64,000 nucleotides of DNA from CAVXSP01 sp963724645 (GTDB lineage: Bacteria > Acidobacteriota > Vicinamibacteria > Vicinamibacterales > SCN-69-37), in NCBI GenBank assembly GCA_963724645.1, contig CAVRVJ010000001.1, forward strand, positions 496,001 through 560,000. Direction: 5' to 3'. How positions within the stretch are numbered: position 1 is the first letter of the stretch; each line of letters opens with the position of its first letter. The position numbers were made by a program, and so were the translations under genes. Shown here in pieces: positions 29,362 through 35,854 of the stretch. The notes under the pieces are model-generated. The model was not told the DNA's origin. It did not search any database and saw only the letters and a program-made list of their open reading frames with translations.

Positions 29362-29864
29362 CGGCGGCCAATCGCGGCGAGAATCCCCTGCAGGATCGCA
29401 GCCGGGTCTGGCGGGCAGCCGCCGACGAAGGCGTCCACCGGAATGAACTGATCGACGCTGCCGGCCACCGCGTAGCTCCCTTTGAACACGCCGCAGGAGC
29501 GCGCGCAATCGCCGACGCCGACGACGAGCTTTGGCGACGGTGTGGCTTCGTACGTCTTCACGAGCGGCACCACCATGTTGCGCGTCACCGGTCCGGTCAC
29601 CAGAAGCAGGTCGGCGTGGCGCGGCGAGGCGACGAAGTGGACGCCGAACCGTTCGCTGTCGTACACGGGGCCTGTGAGACCGCTGATCTCGACCTCGCAG
29701 CCATTGCAGGAGCCGGCGTCCACTTCGCGGATCGCCAGCGCGCGGCCGAACAGGCGCCTGGCGCGCGCGTCCACTTCGTGCAGCAGCCGGATGGCCTCTT
29801 CGCCACCCGGAGGCAGCGGCTCGGTGGCCAGGCCGATCTGGAGGATCTTGGAAAACAGGCGCAC
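29358..29864 (-). CDS. NuoB/HyfI-like 4Fe-4S subunit
   Basis: 168 residues, the small-subunit homologue that holds the terminal [4Fe-4S] cluster (N2 in complex I). Ligands C53 and C56 (GSCNGCEVEI), C120 (VGVGDCARSCGVF) and C150 (GGCPPDPA) are all present, so the cluster should be bound. The 50-residue N-terminal lead-in and DLLLVTGPVTRNM are typical of group 4 HyfI/HycG. In this complex it is the only iron-sulfur subunit encoded in the operon: no 8Fe ferredoxin-like (HyfH/NuoI) gene is found next to it. First structural gene after arsR, one base apart. Confidence 0.92.
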   Translation of the reverse strand: MRLFSKILQIGLATEPLPPGGEEAIRLLHEVDARARRLFGRALAIREVDAGSCNGCEVEISGLTGPVYDSERFGVHFVASPRHADLLLVTGPVTRNMVVPLVKTYEATPSPKLVVGVGDCARSCGVFKGSYAVAGSVDQFIPVDAFVGGCPPDPAAILQGILAAIGRR

Positions 29865-29865
29865 G

Positions 29866-30219
29866 TTACTGGCGGCGCGCCTCCCGGCGCAGTTCCCGCA
29901 AGGCGCTCTCTGCGCCGATCAGATGATTGTCGAAGATGCGTCGCGTGACCTGGAGCAACTCACCGAGCGAGGCGTCGCGGACCGCATACCGCACGGTCGT
30001 CCCTTCCTTGCGCGCTTCGACGATGTTCTTGGCCCTGAGAACCGCGAGCTGCTGGGAGACCGTGGGCTGCCCGGCGCCCACCGCCTTCTGCAGCTCGTGC
30101 ACGCTCCGCTCGCCGCGCACGAGGATCTCCAGGATATGGATGCGGATCGGATGGGCGAGGGCTTTGAAGAACCCGGCTTTGAAAATCCGGACTTGCGCCC
30201 CGCGGTCCGGGACATTCAT
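29866..30219 (-). CDS. ArsR/SmtB-family transcriptional regulator
   Basis: ~117 residues from the ATG at 30219 (MNVPDRGAQVRIFKAGFFKAL). A single winged helix-turn-helix domain: LAHPIRIHILEILVRGERSVHELQKAV (helices 2-3), GQPTVSQQLAVLRAKNIV (recognition helix) and EARKEGTTVRYAVRD (wing). There are no cysteine pairs, so it is unlikely to be a classic metal sensor; many redox or ligand-sensing members look like this. It heads the Ehr operon, and a 12-bp palindrome overlaps its own -10 box, so it very probably represses the whole operon, itself included. What inducer it senses cannot be told. Confidence 0.9.
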   Translation of the reverse strand: MNVPDRGAQVRIFKAGFFKALAHPIRIHILEILVRGERSVHELQKAVGAGQPTVSQQLAVLRAKNIVEARKEGTTVRYAVRDASLGELLQVTRRIFDNHLIGAESALRELRREARRQ

Positions 30220-30228
30220 TTGATATAT

Positions 30229-30258
30229 TGTATATATACATATATTACTATTTGTCAA
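30229..30258 (-). promoter_or_regulatory. Ehr operon promoter with ArsR operator palindrome
   Basis: On the minus strand a consensus TTGACA (30258-30253) is followed after 16 bases by TATATA (30236-30231), lying inside the perfect 12-bp palindrome tgtatatataca (30229-30240). This AT-rich island stands out in very GC-rich DNA. The expected start of transcription is only a few bases before the arsR ATG at 30219, giving a very short leader. A repressor bound to the palindrome would cover the -10 box. Confidence 0.65.
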
Positions 30259-30354
30259 GAGTCGGCGCCCTTGCCCTGCCGACGCCTACCGTGCCAGACG
30301 CCCGATCGCCCGCCGGATTCGCGCGAGATGACATAAGCTGCCGCGAGCACACCG

Positions 30355-31791
30355 ATGCCGCCGCATGGCCGCAACAGACTCAGGCTGCTCCAGTGGATCG
30401 TCCCGCTGGGAGTTGGCGGCGCCATCTGGCTGCTGCCCGTGCCGGCGGGTCTGACGCCGGCTGCCTGGCGCTACACAGCGTTGTTCGGCTTCGTCGTCGC
30501 CGGACTGGTCGCCGAACCGTTGCCGGCTCCCGTGATCGGTTTCATCGGTCTCAGCGCTGCGGCCGCGTTCCGGCTCGTGAGCGGCACACCGGCCGGATCC
30601 GTCCGCTGGGCGCTCTCCGGGTTCAGCAACGACATCGTCTGGCTGATCTTCTCGGCCACGACGTTCGCGCTCGGCTACGAAGTCACCGGGCTCGGACGAC
30701 GGATCTCGCTGGCCCTCGTGAAAGTGCTTGGCCGAAGCACACTGGGCCTCGGCTATGCCATCGCACTCGCGGATCTGGTGCTTGCGCCGTTCATGCCGTC
30801 GAACACCGCTCGCAGCGCAGGCACGATCTTCCCGATCGTGAGAAACATTCCGCCGCTTTACGGTTCTACGCCGGCCGAGCACCCGCGAGCCATCGGCGCG
30901 TATCTCTGCTGGACGGCCTTCGCGACGACGACGATCACGAGCGCGATGTTCGTGACCGCGATGGCGCCGAACCTCCTGGCGGCTGAGCTTGCCGGGAAGA
31001 TCGCGCACGTTGAGATCGGCTGGACCACCTGGATGGCTGGGGCGCTGCCACTCGGCGTGTTCCTGTTCCTGCTCACGCCGGCCCTCACCTACCTGGTTTA
31101 TCCGCCGACGATTACGCGCGGCTCCGAAGTGGTCGCGTGGTCATGTACCGAGCTCGCAGCGATGGGGCCGGTCTCGCGGAGGGAAGCGACAATGGCCGGA
31201 CTGGCCGCGATGGCGCTGGCCGGCTGGATCTTCGGAGGCGCCGTCATCGGCCCCGTGATCGTGTCGCTGATCGTGATTTGTCTGATGGTCGTCACCGGCG
31301 TGGTGAGCTGGAGCGACATCCTCGGAAACACGCAGGCATGGAACGTCCTCGTGTGGTTTGCGACGCTCGTCGCCCTGGCCGACGGCCTCAGTCAGGTCGG
31401 CTTTCTGACCTGGGTCGCCCAGCGCAGCGCCGCCGGCCTGGCGGGCTTTCCGGTCCTGACTGCGGCCGTTCTGTTGATCGCGCTCTTCTTCGTGATGCAC
31501 TACATGTTCGCCAGCACGACCTCGCATACGACGGCCGTGCTGCCGCCCTTTCTCGCCGTGGTCATCGCCGTCCCCGGGATGCCGGTCAAGGCCGTCGTGC
31601 TCACGCTCGTATACTCGGTGGGATTGATGGGGGTGTTGACGCCGTACGGTACTGGACCCGCACCGGTCTGGTTCAGCGCGGGTTACATTTCGACGGGAGA
31701 CTTCTGGAAGCTCGGCGCCCTGACAGGTACTCTGTACCTCGTCGTGCTGCTCGTCATCGAGCTGCCCTATCTGTTGTTCGTAGCAAAATAG
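30355..31791 (+). CDS. DASS-family anion transporter (2-oxoglutarate/malate translocator-like)
   Basis: 478 residues with about 11-12 helices. The divalent anion:sodium symporter family signature is present: two Ser-Asn-Thr/Ser-Thr-Thr substrate motifs in LAPFMPSNTARSAGTIFPI and FASTTSHTTAVLPPFLAV, plus DGLSQVGFLTWVAQ between them. The closest named group is plant-type 2-oxoglutarate/malate and CitT/TtdT dicarboxylate antiporters. It would exchange C4-C6 carboxylates across the inner membrane. It runs divergently from the Ehr operon, and the next gene follows within 33 bases, so they may be cotranscribed. No start-site evidence beyond position. Confidence 0.88.
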   Translation: MPPHGRNRLRLLQWIVPLGVGGAIWLLPVPAGLTPAAWRYTALFGFVVAGLVAEPLPAPVIGFIGLSAAAAFRLVSGTPAGSVRWALSGFSNDIVWLIFSATTFALGYEVTGLGRRISLALVKVLGRSTLGLGYAIALADLVLAPFMPSNTARSAGTIFPIVRNIPPLYGSTPAEHPRAIGAYLCWTAFATTTITSAMFVTAMAPNLLAAELAGKIAHVEIGWTTWMAGALPLGVFLFLLTPALTYLVYPPTITRGSEVVAWSCTELAAMGPVSRREATMAGLAAMALAGWIFGGAVIGPVIVSLIVICLMVVTGVVSWSDILGNTQAWNVLVWFATLVALADGLSQVGFLTWVAQRSAAGLAGFPVLTAAVLLIALFFVMHYMFASTTSHTTAVLPPFLAVVIAVPGMPVKAVVLTLVYSVGLMGVLTPYGTGPAPVWFSAGYISTGDFWKLGALTGTLYLVVLLVIELPYLLFVAK

Positions 31792-31823
31792 GTCCGTGCG
31801 GCGACTACGCCTCAGGAGGATGT

Positions 31824-32264
31824 ATGAAACTCGAGCTCATCGCGCTGCTGCTTCTGGGATTCACGATCCCCGGCCACGCCCAGGCCCCCAGCGCTCAAAC
31901 GGGGTCGAATTCTCAGAAGACCGCCTGGTACTTCTACCGCGTGAAGTGGGGGTTTCAGAACGAATTCCAGACGCTCCTGGCGCGCAACCATCTTCCGGTT
32001 CTGCGTGAGGAAATCAAGACCGGCCGAATCGTCAGCGTCAAGACGTACGTGCCGACGTATCATGGCGACGGCCGCGCCGACTGGACTTTCGCGGTCGCCA
32101 TCACCTTCAAAGATACGGCGGCCATGGTCGGTCCATCCGACGAAGAGGCGATCCAGAAGCGGCTGTATCCCGACTACGCGAAGTTCCTGAAGGAGGAACA
32201 GCGGCGGTTCGAGATTCTGGACGCGCACTGGGACGTGCCGCTCAACGAACTCGATCTGAAGTAG
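31824..32264 (+). CDS. Small exported hypothetical protein
   Basis: ~146 residues starting at ATG 31824 behind a strong ribosome site (aggagga). A signal peptide (MKLELIALLLLGFTIPGHAQ) directs export. The mature part (YFYRVKWGFQNEFQTLLARNHLPVL, VSVKTYVPTYHGDGRADW, IQKRLYPDYAKFLKEEQRRF) is about 120 residues with an alternating alpha/beta pattern resembling dimeric alpha/beta-barrel (NIPSNAP/ABM-like) folds, but no family is recognised with confidence. Its position after the DASS transporter suggests a shared transcript. Function unknown. Confidence 0.65.
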   Translation: MKLELIALLLLGFTIPGHAQAPSAQTGSNSQKTAWYFYRVKWGFQNEFQTLLARNHLPVLREEIKTGRIVSVKTYVPTYHGDGRADWTFAVAITFKDTAAMVGPSDEEAIQKRLYPDYAKFLKEEQRRFEILDAHWDVPLNELDLK

Positions 32265-32272
32265 GGCCGCGC

Positions 32273-32278
32273 TACAAT
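32273..32278 (+). promoter_or_regulatory. -10 box close to the PfkB gene start
   Basis: A TACAAT hexamer (within gctacaat) ends only six bases before the GTG start of the sugar kinase gene. The predicted transcription start would coincide with the GTG, so the mRNA may be leaderless. The same gctaNaat motif lies upstream of the genes at 38656 (38630-38635) and 50629 (TAGAAT at 50593-50598). No good -35 is visible. Confidence 0.35.
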
Positions 32279-32283
32279 CCTTC

Positions 32284-33180
32284 GTGCCCGCTCGTCTGCT
32301 GTGCGCAGGAGAGGCGTTCGAGGACCTGGTGTTCGTCGGTCTCGATCGCCTGCCGCGCCCGGGTGAAGAAATCCGCACGGACAAGTTCTCCGCCACGATC
32401 GGCGGTGGCGCCGTGATTGCCGCCGTCGCTGCGGCGCGCCAAGGCACCGATGTCGCACTGGCGAGCGGGCTGTCGGCCGGCGCGGCGGCGCGCCTGCGTG
32501 CCGAGAAGATCCGCGTGACCAACCTCCGAAAGCCCGGCGAGCGGCACGCGGTGACGGCGGCGCTATCCACCAAGACGGAGCGCGCCTTTGTCACGTTCGA
32601 CGGCGTGAACACCCTGCTGGAATCCAGGCTGGCGCGCGTCATCCGTTCCGCTGCGGCCGCGCATGTGCACATGGCCTTCTATCCGCGCAATACCAGGGCG
32701 TGGGTCCTGCACGTGGGAGCGCTCCGCAAGCGGAACGTGACGACGTCGTGGGACTTCGGCTGGAACGATGCCCTTGCTCGCGATCCCGGCCTTCCGGCCC
32801 TCATCGATATGCTCAACATCGTCTTCATCAATGAGAGCGAAGCTGCGCTCTACGCGCGTGCGCAGGGCCTCGCGGCCGCGCTGCCCTTCTGGCGGGCCCG
32901 CCGGCCGATCGTGGTGATCAAGCTGGGAGCGCGCGGCAGCCGCGCGATGGCACCAGACGGATCGGATTGGTTCGCCTCCGCGCCGGCAGTGGTTCCCGTC
33001 GACACGACCGGCGCCGGCGACGCCTTCAACGGAGGGTTTCTCTCAGCCTGGCTTTGCGGCCGCTCGCTCTTACACTCGCTGAGGGCCGGCAACCGGATGG
33101 GTGCCGCGTCCACGCGGAAGGCCGGCGGCATCGACGCGCTGCCTGCGCGAGTTCGCAAAGCCCGCCGGAGACTCCAGTGA
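32284..33180 (+). CDS. PfkB-family carbohydrate kinase
   Basis: 298 residues, ribokinase-like fold. Start GTG 32284. The N-terminal GGG-containing substrate lid (SATIGGGAVIAAVAAARQG) and the C-terminal ATP/anion-hole signature VDTTGAGDAFNGGFLSAW, whose Asp is the catalytic base, are intact. IVFINESEAALYA matches the conserved NExE motif. The substrate (ribose, fructose, adenosine, KDG or other) is not decidable, but the next gene, a GH4 enzyme, overlaps it by four bases (GTGA), which argues for joint phosphorylation and cleavage of a glycoside or its product. Confidence 0.88.
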   Translation: MPARLLCAGEAFEDLVFVGLDRLPRPGEEIRTDKFSATIGGGAVIAAVAAARQGTDVALASGLSAGAAARLRAEKIRVTNLRKPGERHAVTAALSTKTERAFVTFDGVNTLLESRLARVIRSAAAAHVHMAFYPRNTRAWVLHVGALRKRNVTTSWDFGWNDALARDPGLPALIDMLNIVFINESEAALYARAQGLAAALPFWRARRPIVVIKLGARGSRAMAPDGSDWFASAPAVVPVDTTGAGDAFNGGFLSAWLCGRSLLHSLRAGNRMGAASTRKAGGIDALPARVRKARRRLQ

Positions 33181-34472
33181 AAGTCGCGATTGTCGGCGGC
33201 GCTGGCGTCCGCGTGCCGCTGCTCGTGCGAGGGTTGGTGCGGGGTGGACTGGGTATTTCCGAGGTTGCACTCTTCGACACGGATCGAACGCGCCTCACCG
33301 CCATCTCCAATCTCGCGCGGCGAGCGGCTGACGACGTCCCGGTTTCGTCACACGAGCAGCCCGAGGCCTGCTTCGAAGGGGCCGATTTCGTCATCGCGAG
33401 CATCCGCGTGGGCGGGAGCGCCCAACGGGCGCGGGACGAGTCGACGGCCATTGCGCACGGCGTGGTCGGTCAGGAAACGGTCGGGCCCGTCGGCTTTGCG
33501 ATGGCGCTGCGGGCGATTCCCCCGATGATCGCGTACGCCCGCATGGCGTCGCGTCTGGCGCCGTCGGCGTGGCTCGTCAACTTCACCAACCCCGTCAGCG
33601 TCGTGACGCAGGCAATCCACCAGGAAAGCGACGCACGAGTAATCGGCATCTGCGACACGCCGTTCGAGATTTGCGAGGACGCGGCGCATGCGCTCGGCCT
33701 GCCGGCAACGGAGTGCGCCTACGACTACTTCGGTCTGAACCATCTCGGGTGGCTCCGCGAGGTCTATCACGACGGCGCGCCGCAGATGCATCGTCTATGG
33801 GACGATGTCGCGCGCCTCGCGGCCCTTTATCGCGACCCGCTGTTCGAGGTCGAGCGCCTTCAGCGCCTCCGGCTGCTGCCGACCGAGTACCTGTACTACT
33901 ACTACCGGCCTGACACCGCGCTCGACCACATGCGACGCGCCGGTACGAGCCGCGGCGTCGTGGTCGCCGAGCTTACGGAGGCCCTGTTCGCCGATCTGGC
34001 CAGAGGCGTGGACGATCCGATGACCCGCTACGAGCGGTACCTCGCCGCGCGCGACGCCAGCTACATGCAGGTCGAGACCGGCAGCGCGGCGCCGCGCGTC
34101 AAGCCGGCCTGGGCCGATCTCTCCGGCTACGACAAGATCGCGCTCGTGACGATGCGCGGCATCGTCCACAACACGCGTGAGGTCATACCTCTCAACGTCG
34201 TGAACCGTGGCAACTTTCCCTTCCTGCGGTCGGACGATGTGATCGAAGTGCCGTCCGTTGTGGACGCGAACGGACCGCGGGCGCTGCACGTGCCACCGGT
34301 ACCGGAGCACTGCGCCTCGCTCATTGCGGAGGTCAAGCAATACGAGCGCGCGACCGTCAACGCGGCCGTCAGCGGCTCGCGGGCCGATCGCCTGCGCGCG
34401 CTGCAGTTGAATCCGCTGGCGGGCGCCCCCGATCGCCTGCCGGCGCTGGCCGATGCGCTGATCTCCGCATGA
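33177..34472 (+). CDS. Glycoside hydrolase family 4 (NAD/Mn-dependent 6-phospho- or uronide-glycosidase)
   Basis: 431 residues beginning with a Rossmann motif (VKVAIVGGAGVRVPLLVRG) that binds NAD. GH4 enzymes oxidise C3 of the sugar, eliminate the aglycone and reduce again, using Mn2+ held by a Cys and a His. Here the NFTNPVSVVTQA motif, the metal Cys in IGICDTPFEI, and the metal His in GLNHLGWLREV are present, as is MTRYERYL further on. Substrate subtype (6-phospho-alpha- or beta-glucoside, alpha-galactoside or galacturonide) is not settled by these motifs. GTGA overlap with the kinase upstream and ATGA with the permease downstream make a tight three-gene operon. Confidence 0.9.
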   Translation: MKVAIVGGAGVRVPLLVRGLVRGGLGISEVALFDTDRTRLTAISNLARRAADDVPVSSHEQPEACFEGADFVIASIRVGGSAQRARDESTAIAHGVVGQETVGPVGFAMALRAIPPMIAYARMASRLAPSAWLVNFTNPVSVVTQAIHQESDARVIGICDTPFEICEDAAHALGLPATECAYDYFGLNHLGWLREVYHDGAPQMHRLWDDVARLAALYRDPLFEVERLQRLRLLPTEYLYYYYRPDTALDHMRRAGTSRGVVVAELTEALFADLARGVDDPMTRYERYLAARDASYMQVETGSAAPRVKPAWADLSGYDKIALVTMRGIVHNTREVIPLNVVNRGNFPFLRSDDVIEVPSVVDANGPRALHVPPVPEHCASLIAEVKQYERATVNAAVSGSRADRLRALQLNPLAGAPDRLPALADALISA

Positions 34473-35854
34473 TCGACTCCACGCACGCGGCGCCGGCCCC
34501 GACGCTCGACCGCGGGATGGGCCTGCTGCAGGCAACGGCGACCAACGTCATCAGCATGGTGGGCGTCGGCCCGTTCCTCACGATTCCGTTCATGGTGGCG
34601 GCCATGCACGGGCCGCACGTCCTTTATGCGTGGCTGGCGGGACTCGTCCTCGCGCTCGCCGATGGCCTCGTGTACGCGCAGCTCGGGGCCGCGCTCCCCG
34701 GCAGCGGCGGCGGTTATCTCTACTTGAAGGAAGCGTTCCAGCCGTTCGGCCTGGGCCGGCTGATGGCCTTCCTGTTCATCTTTCAGGTCATCCTCGTCGC
34801 CCCGTTGTCGGTGGCCGGCGGAGCGGTCGGCTTCGCGGATTACCTGAAGTTCGTCTGGACCGGGATGCCACGCGTCGCGCATCACCTCGTAGCGGCGGGC
34901 GTGTGCGTCGCGATGACCGCCCTGCTCTGGCGCAACATCGAGAGCGTCGGCCGCCTCGCCGTGGTGATGCTGGTCGTCGTGCTCGCGACGATCGGCTGGG
35001 TCATCGTCACGGGGCTGTTTCTGTTTTCACCCGCGCAGGCCTTCGATTTTCCGGCCGCCGCGTTCACGCCCGACCGCCGCCTGCTCGCGAGTGTCGGGGC
35101 GGCGTCCATTCTGGCGATGTACAGCTACGGCGGCTACAACCAGGTGTGCTACATCGGTGGCGAGATCAAGGACCCCACGCGAACCATTCCGCGGTCGATT
35201 GTGCTGTCGACGTGCCTTGTCGCCGCGCTGTACATTGTCATGACCATTGTCATCGTGGGCATCATCCCGTGGCGCGAAGTCATGGAGTCACGGACGGTCG
35301 CGTCCGTCTTCATCGCGCGCACGTTCTCGGACGCCGCGACCGGCCGGCTCGCGGGGATCGTGATGACGGCGCTGATCCTGTTTGTCGCCGCCGCCTCGCT
35401 CTACGCGACGATCCTCGGCTACTCCAGGATTCCGTACGCCGCCGCGAAGGACGGCAATTTCTTCAGGGCGTTCGGCCACGTCCACGCGACAAAGCACTTT
35501 CCCGACCGGTCGCTGGCCATGATCGCCGTCCTGTCGATACCGTTCACTCTCTTCACGCTGGGGCAGCTTCTGAGCTGGCTGATCCAGCTGCAGGTCTTGC
35601 TGTGCTTCATCTGGCAGTGCGCGGCGGTCGTGCTCCTGCGGCGATATCGACAGGACGTCCCGCAGCCATTCACGATGTGGCTCTATCCGTGGCCGGCGAT
35701 CCTCTCCGGCGCGCTGTGGCTGTTCATCTTCTTCACCGGACCGTGGGAGGGCATCATCTTTTCGATCGCCTTTCTTGCGGCCGGCATTGTCGCGTACGCC
35801 CTGTTTTCGAAGACTACTTCGGCGTCTTCCCCAACGCGAGGAGGTTCGCGGTGA
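34469..35854 (+). CDS. APC-family amino acid/polyamine-type permease
   Basis: 461 residues, 12 predicted helices. N-terminal consensus ATNVISMVGVGPFLTIPFMVAAM with the unwound helix 1 glycines, then GLVYAQLGAALPGSGGGYLYLKEAF in the helix 2-3 region, and YSYGGYNQVCYIGGEIKDPTRTIPRSI, the conserved helix 6-loop of APC transporters. Substrates of the family are amino acids, polyamines or related compounds, so its link to the PfkB/GH4 operon (ATGA overlap) is unexpected; it may import an aminoglycoside-like or glycosyl-amine compound. The last 41 bases overlap the convergent PIG-L gene. Confidence 0.86.
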   Translation: MIDSTHAAPAPTLDRGMGLLQATATNVISMVGVGPFLTIPFMVAAMHGPHVLYAWLAGLVLALADGLVYAQLGAALPGSGGGYLYLKEAFQPFGLGRLMAFLFIFQVILVAPLSVAGGAVGFADYLKFVWTGMPRVAHHLVAAGVCVAMTALLWRNIESVGRLAVVMLVVVLATIGWVIVTGLFLFSPAQAFDFPAAAFTPDRRLLASVGAASILAMYSYGGYNQVCYIGGEIKDPTRTIPRSIVLSTCLVAALYIVMTIVIVGIIPWREVMESRTVASVFIARTFSDAATGRLAGIVMTALILFVAAASLYATILGYSRIPYAAAKDGNFFRAFGHVHATKHFPDRSLAMIAVLSIPFTLFTLGQLLSWLIQLQVLLCFIWQCAAVVLLRRYRQDVPQPFTMWLYPWPAILSGALWLFIFFTGPWEGIIFSIAFLAAGIVAYALFSKTTSASSPTRGGSR

